From Poa pratensis (lineage: Eukaryota; Streptophyta; Magnoliopsida; Poales; Poaceae): a DNA stretch of 64,000 nt. Location of the stretch: the NCBI GenBank assembly GCA_947311845.1, contig CAMZMU010000040.1, positions 52,517,782-52,581,781 on the forward strand. Reading direction: 5' to 3'. Under the pieces are notes generated by a model, which saw only the letters and a list, made by a program, of their open reading frames with translations, was not told the DNA's origin and did not search any database. Both the position numbers and the translations under genes were made by a program. Below, one piece after another: positions 35,529-46,790 of the stretch. Position 1 is the first letter of the stretch. Each line of letters starts with the position of its first letter.

Positions 35529-37094
35529 ATGGCGAGTTCGGTGAGAGGTGGCGGGCGGGGAGGGGCGAGGGCAGAGGAGATGGCACCACCAGTGCCTCTT
35601 CCTCCGCCGCCGCGTCTCGCCGCGGCGATGTCCTCCTCCTCTCCGGCCTCCATTCGAGCGCTGCTATTGAGGACCGGGGGTGGCGGCGCGGACTGCCAGC
35701 AGTCGCCGCGGTCACTGCTGTCGCGCATCCTGCTGCGCGGCGGCGGGGATCATAACGGCGGGAACGGCGGAGGAGGTACGTTTGGGTGCCGAGTCAGGCT
35801 GCCGCGGCGGTATGGCAGTACTAGTAGTACGTCGTCCCGCGGTGGCGTCGGGAAGGACGACGGCGCCGCCTCCGAGCAGTCTGCGGACGATGTCGGCAGC
35901 GGCACCGCCAGGATCAAGGTCGTGGAGCGGGCGCCGGAGCTGGCCGGCGACACGCCGCGGAGCTCTCTAGGTACAATTCTTTTTACAAAACATCGATGAT
36001 GTATTGATGTGTACGTATCATTCCGAGTGATGCATTAGTCGATGCTGATCGGAATTTGTGGATGATCGATATGATGGAGTTGTGCAGGGAGGAAGAAGCC
36101 GGAGGAGGAGCTGGTGTCGATGAACCTTGGGCTTGGCGCGAGCCTGGTGCTGCTGCTGTCCAAGAGCGCGGTGGAGCTGAACAGGATGGTGGAGCTCCGC
36201 TCGCAGATGGAGGCGCTCGTGTCGGACATCAGGCAGGAGGCCATCGGGAAGGAGAAGAAGCAAGGCGCCCCTGCTCCGGTCTCCTCGCAAGAATCCAACG
36301 GCAGTACCGCCGCCACCACCACCGTGATCAGTGACCCCATCGTCCGCGCCGAGGACTCTCTGTCCGACAACTGCTCCGGCGCCCGGACCGCCGACCGCCG
36401 CGCCGTCATCGTGATGGACCAGAACCAGATGGAGGCCGAGCTCCAGATCGAGCTTAGCCGCCTGCAGACTCAGCAGAAACGCGTCGCGCAGCCTATGCAT
36501 GGACTCGAGGTACGTTCGTACTCGACGATCGAGTGTACCACACGGCATATCTGGGGGTCACGATGAGTAGCACGCACTCATGCATGCATGCACTTTGGAA
36601 ACACGCGCGTTCGTTTGCTGATGGTGCACGCGTCTTCTCTCCCCGGCCACCAGCTGCCGCTGCTGCAGGTCAAGACCAAGAGCCACGTGCGCGATAGCCC
36701 TTCGAGGAGCTGCGTCGACGACGGCGACGGTGGCGTCGTGGCGGAAGGGAATGCTGCTGAAGAGGACGAGGAGGAGGAAGAAGAGGACGATGAAGAAGAA
36801 GAGTATGATGATTATGAAGACGACGACCACACGGAGGGAAATGGCGTCGTGGTGGACGGCAACAACAGCCCGCCGCACGGCGGCGTGTCGGCGCGGGCGC
36901 TGGAGCGACGGCTGCACGAGCTGCTGCAGAGGCGGCAGCAGGACCGGATCGTGCAGCTGGAGGCGGCGCTGGACGGCGCGCAGCGGCGGCTCCAGGAACG
37001 GGAGCGCGAGGTGGTGTGGTGGCGCGACGCCGCCAAGCTCGTCTCCCACCGCCGCGACGAGTCCCGCCGCCTCCGTTGCGCCGCCGCCTCCTGA
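35529..37094 (+). CDS. POLAR-like cell-polarity protein (POLAR LOCALIZATION DURING ASYMMETRIC DIVISION family)
   Basis: POLAR-type proteins are plant scaffolds; the Arabidopsis founder marks the polar cortex of stomatal-lineage cells and holds GSK3-like kinases there. Exons 35529-35970, 36088-36509 and 36654-37094 join in phase at GT-AG sites, about 434 residues. Residues about 1-147 are low-complexity and Gly/Ser/Arg-rich. Exon 2 has the family signature MNLGLGASLVLLLSKSAVEL, then NRMVELRSQMEALV, and later QMEAELQIELSRLQ, a coiled-coil candidate. Exon 3 has an acidic Asp/Glu/Tyr stretch near 36765-36830. The C-terminal family block is ALERRLHELLQRRQQDRIVQ, then QLEAALDGAQRRLQERE, EVVWWRD and a basic end. 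The ATG follows a TATA box by about 100 bp. All three exons are open, so the gene appears intact. A hAT element begins 105 bp after the stop and may supply the 3' UTR. Confidence 0.85.
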
Positions 37095-37199
37095 TTTGAT
37101 CGGCACGCGTGCGTGCGTGCATGCGTGTCAGTTCACGTGTACGTAGCAGAGTTATGGCGTTGTCTGGGGAATGCAGCGTACGGTCGAGTACTTGTCGAC

Positions 37200-38287
37200 C
37201 AGGGGCGGATCCAGGATTTGAGCATAGGGGGGGCGAGGCCGACAATAACCGCACAAGTAAAATAAAATATAGCTAAATACAACATTATATCATCTTTTAT
37301 GGTGCGCTTGAATTATGGGTATTCGTCGAAAACGGCTGTAAATAGTCTATGGTCGATAAATTTCCGATACAATCCGTCGTTTTTCACGGAGGGGAAAACT
37401 AAGTAGTGAACCAAACAGGGTTTTATGCTTTTACTTTTAATTATTGTGGATTTAGTACACAATATTTTAATCATGAGCATGCGCACCGAATTATTATAGC
37501 GGTGCTCCTCTCCCAATTAGATTTACATTTGCAATACTATGGTGGTGCTTAATTATCTCTGTTATAGCAGACTTCAAAACAAATACACCTTTCCTTCAAT
37601 CAATCTTCACTTCTGTAATTTGCAGTTATACGTTGACTAATTAACAACTTGACTGATAGTCCCTGCTATTAGTTTGAACTTTGGATCGATATGCAAAATA
37701 CTACTGTATTTAACTAGTATGTACTCCATAATCGATCAAACAAAATTTGTGAACAATCGATTTTAGGGTAACATACCTAGGTCGGTCACATGGGCATTCC
37801 ACCGGGTTTGGGACTCGGATAACCAAGGCATCGTGGCACTCACACTCTCCGACTGTCGTGAAGATTACGGCCAGAGTCGACGATGTGTCCAGTGAATCCC
37901 GGCGGCGGCTGCTGGTATGCCCTAGGCTGCCGAGCGGACTGCCACAATCAAGCCGAAAGGGTGCTTGGGAAGTTACCTTCTGCATAAAGCTGAAACGATC
38001 TCTCCCCGTGGTAGATATTGCTGGGCTTGCACGACCTAAATATTCTCCTCACGGCTGGCCATCTTAGACGAGGATCGCAGAGTTATTGCTGGGCTTGGCT
38101 AGCTAGCCCATTTAGTTGTTGGCCTCTTAGAGAAATGCTTGTGCTGGATATGTGCTAATGGCCGTGTACTAATTACAATTAACGAAATCTACTACGCTTT
38201 GTACTAGTCCCCGTTGAAACCTGTTGGGGGTGGCCGGACCATGGCGGGGGCCAGGCCCCCGCTCGCCCCCCCTTGGATCCGCCACTG
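37200..38287. mobile_element. Non-autonomous hAT element, 1.1 kb, perfect TSD
   Basis: The ends CAGGGGCGGATCCAGGAT and TTGGATCCGCCACTG are inverted repeats. The perfect 8-bp duplication TTGTCGAC lies at 37192-37199 and 38288-38295. No transposase ORF; the interior is AT-rich. Confidence 0.93.
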
Positions 38288-38295
38288 TTGTCGAC

Positions 38296-39374
38296 GGCTC
38301 GCGTTCACGCTGCGCGGGTGAGGTGGTGTAACTCTCGATCGAGCTTCATTTGGCGCTCGCGCGCATTGGGAATTGGCGGGAACAGATGTGAGATTGTAGA
38401 TGGTTGCGCGCGCGCGCGTGGTGTAATAATGGTTGATGATCAGAGTTTTGGTTCAGGAATCCAAGCGATCGAGGTCGAGGCGTGTTTGTGTGTGTACTTC
38501 TTCTGCTGCTGTTCGAATGCTACCATGGAATCATGTTGCTGCTGGTCTCGACATATATATGAGGCTTCACTGATCGGAGATCATCTTCGGATGAACCTTT
38601 TGAATTTGAGCACATGCATGCATGGATTTTATGTGTTTGTTTGTAAAGCTCGTACGGAATTATCCCTAATTCAGATCCGAATCTTAGCTGGTGGAGCAAT
38701 TTCACCGCAAAAATAATCTGAGGAATTCCATGGATGAAAATTTGTTACGAATTCTGTTGCGATTCCAAATTATGCGAGGGAAAATACTGGGACCAGAGAG
38801 CGAAATTTGTTCTGAATTCTGTTCATGTTCCAAATTCTGCGAGGGAAAATAACGGGGACCATATAATCGTACATTATCTCGAGCAGCAGTGGTATGATTC
38901 TGATCGAATTTACTTGGGGGACTGCGGCTAAGCAGATTGGCAGCAACGTTTGCTGCTACTGCGTGTCCTTTGGGCAATGAATGGGCAGCAAAAGGGAAAA
39001 CTGACGGGCCGTTAAAAAATCAGACAGCTGCAGTGCAGCAGTAACAGTGGTAAGAATAGAAGCAGTAGAAGCTGCTCCCACTGAGTGCAGTGACAGTGGC
39101 AGGCAGAGCGTGTGCAAAAACAGGCTAATTTCACGGACAACTCGGTGGTCAGAAATGGGTTTCCGCTACTCCACCATGGTGCACTGCAGAACATTTGCGC
39201 AATTATGTGGTTGTTCATTCGTGGAATGTCTGCATTTTTTTTCCCGAAATAGTTCTCGGCTTATGAAAATCAAGACGGTTTAAATCTGAAATTTTGTAAT
39301 ATGGTGATTTGAGTGCCCTTTTCAAATCCTTTTAGGCTCGAGTCTCGTGATGCAAGTGGATAATAATAATTATA
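38296..39374. other. Intergenic, no gene seen
   Basis: Contains a short GC dinucleotide run (GCGCGCGCGCG at about 38406) and a partially repeated GAAAATTTGTTACGAATTCT / GCGAAATTTGTTCTGAATTC pair near 38739 and 38800. Nothing codes convincingly. Confidence 0.5.
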
Positions 39375-39481
39375 GTACCTCTACCCTCTTAGTTCAAAAA
39401 AAAGAGCCAACTTTTTCGGTGACAAAATCGTTTTGAAAAAAGTTTGTTTATTTTTTAAAACTAAATAGGGTAGAGGGTACC
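39375..39481. repeat. Foldback MITE-like element
   Basis: 107 bp with inverted ends GTACCTCTACCCTCTTAGTT and ...CTAAATAGGGTAGAGGGTAC. No family assigned. Confidence 0.65.
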
Positions 39482-39739
39482 TAATGATAACCCCCTTGCA
39501 TCTCTACTCAAGTCGATGGCCTGTAGAGATAAGGGAGTTTGTTAGAAGTGGAGGGAGATATAGTTGAACGGACGCAGGAGGCGTCAAATAGCTCTTCGGC
39601 CAATGACAAGTGAATCGTGACTCAAGTCGGCGATCCGGTGTTTTTTTAGGAAAAGTCGACGATTCCTAAATAATGCCCATTGCGTCGGCTACGGCCTGCC
39701 GCTCACGGAAATCTGCTTCGTGGGTCGGCCCTGGTAAAT

Positions 39740-41150
39740 CTGGTCCCTTTTATCGTTTTCCTTTTCTGTTTATTTTTTATTTATTTTCGTTTAATTTTCT
39801 TTAATACTTTTTGATATTTTCGTTTTCCTTCTGAATTTATTTATTTCCCGTTTCTTCATGTGTTTATTTTGTTGCTGTTGTTTTATTTTCAACTTTTGTT
39901 CATATTTTATTTATGGTGTTTTTCTTTTCTTTTTTGTTCATATGAATTTTTTATTTTCCTATTTGATGTGTGAACACTTTTTCGAACTTTGTGAATAATG
40001 ATTTTAAACTTTTGATTTTTTTGAACTCGGGAATATGTTTTAAACTATACAAACTTTTTCTTTCTTATGAACACTTTTTTGAACTCGTGAATATTTTTCA
40101 AAATTGTATAAACCTTTCTTAAATCTTGGAACCTAGTTTTGCACAATCGGAACATTTTTTGAACAAGCGGCATTTTTTAACTACGTGATTATTATTTTCC
40201 TCTCTTATGAACACTTTTTTGAACTTGCAAAACAATAATTTGAAGTATGCGAACATTGTTTTTAGCCATGGGATTTTTTAGTATATAAATTTTATTTATG
40301 TGAGTAACAACATTAAAAAAATAAAAATATATAAGTAAAATAAAGTAACAAAAGGAAAAGAGAAACTAAAAAGGAAGAAAAGAAAAATCAAAAAGAAGAA
40401 GATAGAGAAAAAACATGAAAATAAAGAAATATGGCTGGGCCAGCACACTAGGAGAAGCAACACGAGCGTCGACCTACACAAGCTCCCCTTCAACTCGGCC
40501 TCGGAAGATTAGAACCCCTCAGCCAATAGGCCTAAATCTTACTACTTCCTGTACGAGAACAAGAGGGACAAAGGGAGGAGCTCCGCTGAATGCTATATAT
40601 CGCCCATTTGTGGCGCGGAAAGCTCCGCCGCCTGAAGGAGTCCCCAGATGGGCCGGCCCAGTTGGCAATTTTTCTTTTTCTTCTATGTTTGTTTTTCGTT
40701 CTCGTTTTCTATTTCCGTATTTATTTTTCTTATTCTTCTGTTTCCTTTTCGTTTCTTATTTTCGTTTTCCTTTCAAAAAATTCAAATTAAATTTGTTCAT
40801 ATTAAATCATGTTTCTTTTTGTAAATGTTTAAATTCTAAAATTGTTCAAATAAAATTTGTTCATATTAAAAAATTGTTCCTTGTTTTCTTTTTGATTTTT
40901 TCGATTTCGATAATTTTTCAAATAAAAAAGTTGTTCATATTTAAAAATTGTTCATCGAAAACAGTTCAAATCAAAAAAATTGTTCATATTTCAAAATTGT
41001 TCAAATTCAAAAATTGTTTATACTTTTTGAAAATTGTACAAACTTTTAAGCTACTGCTCAAAACAGTTCTTCTTAGTTTAAATGATCACGAAAAAATTTC
41101 AAACTATTTTTATCAAACGCTTCTGTACAGACCTACTCGATTGAAACTTA
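39740..41150. repeat. T-rich low-complexity block with GTTCA(A/T) units
   Basis: Long T-rich tracts with irregular units such as GAACACTTTTTTGAAC and TTGTTCATATT. The same word set (GAACAATTTTCAAATTT) recurs at 52780-53060, on the far side of the TE nest. Probably arms or interior of one old DNA transposon, not coding. Confidence 0.5.
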
Positions 41151-41459
41151 CGGTACAGTTTTTGAAGCACTTCTAAACAATAGCGAAGGAGTTCTGAGGA
41201 AGAAACTAACATATTGACGATAAGAAAAGAAAACGTTCCGCGCACGCAAACTATTGGGACGAGCCCATCTAACAATTATGTAAGCGGCGCTACCTCGTTC
41301 CACCGCTACGAAGCGATATATAGGTATCTCTGCTCCGCTTACGAGTATACAGGTATCTCTGCTCAATGGAAGCCACTGTATGGGCCTGGCCCATCTTAGC
41401 GCTCATTCTATCTATTTTAGCGTAACACAATACAAACGCAGACGCTTACAAACACACGC

Positions 41460-42984
41460 TGATAACCCCCAAGAGCAGTGGATCACTGTAGCACCTCTCA
41501 ATGTGAAGTAGGGTATCGATCCGCAGGAGCAAGAAGGAAAAGTTATCTATTCCCTACAACTAAAGTGTCACAAGTTTTAGTTGATTATGCACTAAACAAG
41601 TTTAAAGAACAAGATGGTTGATTTAATGGATGGAAGTTTAATGTAACAAAACAAGAATGTAAAAGTGTCCCAATCCTCTTCAATGCAAGAGGACAAGACA
41701 AAGGTTTTCTCTTATAGGAACAATGGACATGGGTTCATGGGTTCACTCAATCCTCTCTCCCATCTATGGTGATTATCATGTTATAGATAAAAAGTACACA
41801 CAATTGTCATGCTTTAATGGTAAACTTCTATGACGGCTACATGTCCTAAAACACATAGTTGAAAGAAAATAATCATTTGTGTTGCTAGGTCACCCTCGTA
41901 AGGCTAGCGTGGTTTGTTGTCACTCCCACATCATACTTCTTCCTTTTTACCCCCAGATAAAGGATGTTGGGCTGTATTGTGTCACTCAATACATATGCCG
42001 TTGTCACATCGGCCATCCCGTACCTACATACATCATACTTCATAATGGACAATATTCTAAACACTAGTGCAATGATTCATATTTCGTGTGCATGACCACA
42101 TCTCTCTCATCTATCTACACTTGGTGGTGTCAATCACCTCATGACATGGATAAACAAGGCATTATGCATAAATCGAACCATCACATGCATCATAGAATAT
42201 CTCCAAAGTATGACAAGTCATAAAAGATCCAACACAACGGTAAATGCATAACAAATATCATCTCATACCACAATATCCACCATAGGAATTACATAGATAG
42301 ATCCATACTTATGCAAGGCACATCATATGGACTTCAACAATGATCATACATAGAGAGATTAGATCAAGTTACCACCACAAACCCAAAGTCCAGGGGGTGG
42401 ACTACTCCCCCTTCATCATGGTGATGATGGTGGAGATGTTGGAGAAGATGGAGACCACCCCGGCAGCGCCCCGCCGGAGTTTTCCCCCTCCAATCTGCAG
42501 CTCCAGGTCTTCTGTTTCGTGGTTTTGTGTTTCTGCGGCGCTCCCTTCCGAAAGCCGTCGGGGGACTATTTTTATAGTCGTTTTTAGGTCAAGACGAAGG
42601 CACGGGGACGAAGATCGACGGCATCGGAGGCTCGAGGCCCAGGATAGGGGGTCCCACGCGGCCAAGGAATCTGGCCGCGTGGGCCCACCTCTTTTGGCCC
42701 TCGGGTTTCCATTTTTTCGCTTCCTTCGCTCCTACGCTTTGTTCCTTCCAAAAAATGATCCCCGCAAAATATTAGGTCATTTGGACGTCGTTTGGGTCCC
42801 TGAAACATCAAAATATAGAAAATAGGGTTTTCTGCCAGTGCAGGGTTAATTCCAGAAAAATAGGGAAACTGTGAAATATTCCCAAAATCAATATAAAACA
42901 ATGATATAACCCTTATATGATGCAAATATGATTGAAATATAAGTAATATAATGCAAAGTTCATGTATGCATTTTACATGCATCA
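41460..42984 (-). repeat. 3' LTR of element 2
   Basis: 1525 bp. Direct repeat of 46791-48316, almost identical over its whole length. Confidence 0.93.
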
Positions 42985-45929
42985 ACATCCCCAAGCTTAA
43001 CCTATACTCGTCCTCGAGTATGAAGGTGATAAAACTAACATGGACTTTGCTTTTTAATACTATCAATGGATATCAAAGATGATTACTATTGCTACATAGA
43101 GTCAAATGATTCATTCTTCAAAGGAATAGCAATATACAAGATAGATTATGAAGTGATATCAAATATTCAATGTAAGGATGTTCAATGATAATTCACAAAG
43201 TGTAACATAGAAGAAAGTACTATGGACCAAATGTATGCATAATAAAAAGTAAAAACATCCTATAATGGTCATAGAGTATTCTTGTAAATCTGAATATAAA
43301 AGGTGGACACTTTGGAAAGATATATAAATAAGTAGAGGTAAAACATGAATAAGTTTCATCTAGCTTCCAAATGCTTCTACTTAAGTTAATGTTTGCAATG
43401 TGGTATCCATTGGTGTGGAGCTCTCATTACCCCTATCATAGCATCTTGAATGGTTAAAGTTTAAAGTGAAAGCAAATATGAGTAGTGTGCTTGACAAAGT
43501 ATGGGTTGAATGCCTCATGCCCCGTGAATACGAGTACCTACACCACGGTGTTACTCAACTCGGGCCACAAAGCAAGTTCAAGTTAAAGTCATTGTAAGTA
43601 ATATAATAGCGTCATCAAGAGCGTCAACTGGGGTACCTCTTGCCTCAGGACATGGAAACTAGCCCATGTCAAAATGACAAGACAAACAGACAATGAACAA
43701 TCTCAGCACTCTTTTATTTACTATTTGTATAGCTTTTTATTATGACGTGCATCACTGAATGTTCACTTTGGTACGCTGTAAATTTCCACCATGAATGATG
43801 CATGGCTTAGGTTAGCGGCCCAGGCGTCTCTCTAGCCATTTATACAAACTCCTCAAACTTACTAAGTTTCCGCATTTATTTGGCACCATGATAAGCATCC
43901 ATAAACAAAAGTACATGATATCAACTAAATATAATTAAGAGCACGTTGAAAGCTTGCCATGTGACAGCACATATGAGCTAACTCCCAACCAAGACTCTTG
44001 TCAAGCATACAACTTCATAATTTTAATCACAATGGTTCATGTTTATTAAGTGCAATAAAAGTAAAGTGTGCATCAAGTTCGTGAGAGCTTTTTAACCAAC
44101 TTTCCCATAACAATCAATAACATAAGCATTTTAATTTGGAAACATAGATAATACAATATAACATGATAAACATACTCGGAATAGCATTAAGCTAATAGGT
44201 AGATATGGTGGACTCACTGGAAAACTTTGGTTGAAGGTGTTGGAAAACAAGTTTTTACTTGTTGGAATTTTTGGGCTAGCAAAAGGGAGAAAGTTGACCG
44301 TCTAAATGCATGCATAAGTGTCCATAGAACTAATCAATCCATGTTAAACAAAGTAAAGTAACATTCAGCATCAAAACATGAATAAAAGATAGCTCTTGAT
44401 AAAACACTTGCAAATTAATACTCATTAAAAAGCACATGAATCATGCAACTATATGTATCTTTTTGAATCAACTCAAACATCCCTTTCCCAATCTTTTTAA
44501 TAGCATCCAACTTAATTCAACCCAAATTTCCAGTAGCTCTCTCATAACATAAATGAAAAGTGGTGGTCTCACAAATAAAAACCAAACCGAAATAACAAAA
44601 ATAAAAGACGCTCCAAGTTTATGCGATAAAGTGCATTGATCGAAAAACAGAAGTTAGACGTGTGCAAACCGAGAGTGTGTTGGTCCAATGGGGTTGTCTT
44701 CACATCCCCAAGCTTATGGTCTTCACCATCCTTGGATAACTCTTGGTGCATCTCCTCTAATCCCTGTGAAAAAACTTCAAAACACCGTTTCTCCCATCTC
44801 TTTTCTGTGGGGTGACATTAGTAGTGATAGACAAATGAATTGCTTGCTGCATAAAATCCTTAAACAAAAATGTGAAACATGTCCAGAAAGTATATAATGT
44901 TGTATGCCTACTTATAAACTCAATTGGATCAAAAAGATTCAAGTTAAAAGTTCAAAGAATGCATCAAACAAAATGGGACAGAATCTGTCCAGAAAAACAG
45001 CAGCAGCAAAACGCATTTTTCTACCCTACTTAAATATGTCGAAAAAATCTGAAAAATTCACGCTTACAGAGGATGAAAAGTTGCAATTACAGTTCAAATT
45101 TCAGCTCATTCGGAGTTACAGAATAGAAATGAAAAATCATACCGTGCACAGATTCGTGCTGGAATAAAATCTCCGAATACAAATAGCAACTTTTTCAAAC
45201 CAAAACGGGTAAAACTTGGCACTTTATTAAAAATTAAAAACTAAGTCTCTTGTTACAGCAAGAGGACACAAAGAAAATCAAAAATAAAAACAACCGGGTT
45301 GCCTCCCGTAAAGCGCTTTCTTTATAGCCATGTAGCTAGGCTTCTTACTTGATATCAAGATGGTTGGAGTGAGGTGGCTTGGCATCCCCAAGCTTGAATT
45401 CTTGTCCTTATTTGATATATGTTGGGTGAGTCTAGGGGTAACATCCCCAAGCTTGAGTGTTTGTCTCTCTTGATCTTTGTTCATCACCCTCAACTCTTCC
45501 ACTTGAAAATTCTCTTTACACAAAACTCAACATAAAACTTGATTAGAGGGGTTAGTGTCTCCATAAATTAAATCCTCATAGGTACAGCAAAGACATATAA
45601 TGAGTTGATTCTAAACATTAACTACTGTTACTAAGGTTATGTTTTGCTCTTTGATCAAAAGAACCACACAAAACATAGTAATGAGACTAATGCAAAATAA
45701 AAACAGAATCTGTCAAAAACTGGACAGCCTGAAAGGAGCGAATTTTTAGAGGCACTTATGTTGCTCAAATCAGAAAACTTTGAACTAATGAAATGTGTAA
45801 TAACAACTGAATATTGCTGTCGTAAAATATCAGGTCAAAATTCCTCTTCTGTGATTTTTAACATTCTTCGCAGTGAAGCTTAGGAATCTGTTTTCTGGAC
45901 AGCAAATCACTATTGTTTGATCCTAGCTC
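42985..45929. other. Non-coding interior of element 2
   Basis: AT-rich, no convincing ORF. Contains CATCCCCAAGCTT at 42986-42998, 44703-44715, 45383-45395 and 45442-45454. The passage GGTTGCCTCCC...AAGCGCTTTCTTTA at about 45298 is matched in element 1 at about 15453. Confidence 0.8.
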
Positions 45930-46655
45930 TCAAATAGGACCATCATCTAAAGCATTATCATATAGAATATCTAAACCAAATTCCTCATCACTTTCAAAGC
46001 TATTATCAATAATAATATCATTTTGAATGTGTTGATCATCATCAGAATCAGAATCAAAATAGCATGGTGAGTAAGGATATGGGCAATCCTCTAATACCTT
46101 TTCCTCTTCTCTATATTCTTCTTGTTCCTGCAAGCCATTAGATCTCTCCTTGATAGCAACAAGATTGTTATAATATTCAAGGATATAGGTATTCTTACAA
46201 AAGAGTTTCAAGAGTTGTTCAAGTGTTGTAGCAAGTCTTGGTGTGAGGCTACGAGCTTTATCTATATTAAACATAACTATCTCAAGAATTCCCATTACAA
46301 TAGTAAATTCCTCGGCTGCCTTCATATCAGTGGTCATAATTTCATTATTATGGTAAGAGGCAATTATAGGCATACTCTCAAGCTTGCATTGAAAATTAAG
46401 ATGCTTAGGATATTGATCTATGCAGCAAGATACATTATACCTATCACATAATCCATGGCCAATTACATTTAATGCTTCCATTATAAACCTTTTTTGATCA
46501 ACATTAATTGATCCAACCATAGGGGGTTGCATAAGTACGTGACTCATACATTCCACGAACATAACAAATGAACTAATTTTTTTGTGTTTTTCAAATAAGG
46601 AGAGTATAAACTGATACATAACTAAAAGTAAAGCTAATGAGAAACTCACAACCAA
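45930..46655 (-). CDS. Short ORF of element 2 (retrotransposon protein of unknown function)
   Basis: 241-codon minus-strand ORF near the primer-binding side. It has a hydrophobic start (SFSLALLLVMYQFIL), then HLNFQCKLESMPIIASYHNN, a leucine-rich stretch LATTLEQLLKLFCKNTYILE, and an acidic tail (CYFDSDSDDDQ) ending ILYDNALDDGPI-stop. The last motif and the LxFQC motif occur in the degraded ORF of element 1, so the protein is conserved between two elements with different LTRs. No zinc knuckle, protease or polymerase motif, so function is unknown; a gag-like role is an inference from position. Confidence 0.6.
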   Translation of the reverse strand: MVVSFSLALLLVMYQFILSLFEKHKKISSFVMFVECMSHVLMQPPMVGSINVDQKRFIMEALNVIGHGLCDRYNVSCCIDQYPKHLNFQCKLESMPIIASYHNNEIMTTDMKAAEEFTIVMGILEIVMFNIDKARSLTPRLATTLEQLLKLFCKNTYILEYYNNLVAIKERSNGLQEQEEYREEEKVLEDCPYPYSPCYFDSDSDDDQHIQNDIIIDNSFESDEEFGLDILYDNALDDGPI

Positions 46656-46790
46656 ACAAGTTTAAAGGAACCTCCCCAAGCTTAGATGATTGTAAGATAT
46701 AAAACAAGATAAAATAAATCTAAAGTCTAGTGCACACAAGAATAGAAACTTAAGCGCTACGCTCCCCGGCAACGGCGCCAGAAAAGTACT

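Noticed and set aside
36670..37254. 194-codon minus-strand frame rich in Arg/Pro
   Set aside because: Shadow of the acidic and GC-rich third exon of the POLAR-like gene.
42340..42825. 161-codon open frame, repeated identically at 47672-48157
   Set aside because: It lies in both LTRs of element 2; identity reflects the LTR pair, and the frame has no recognisable protein features.
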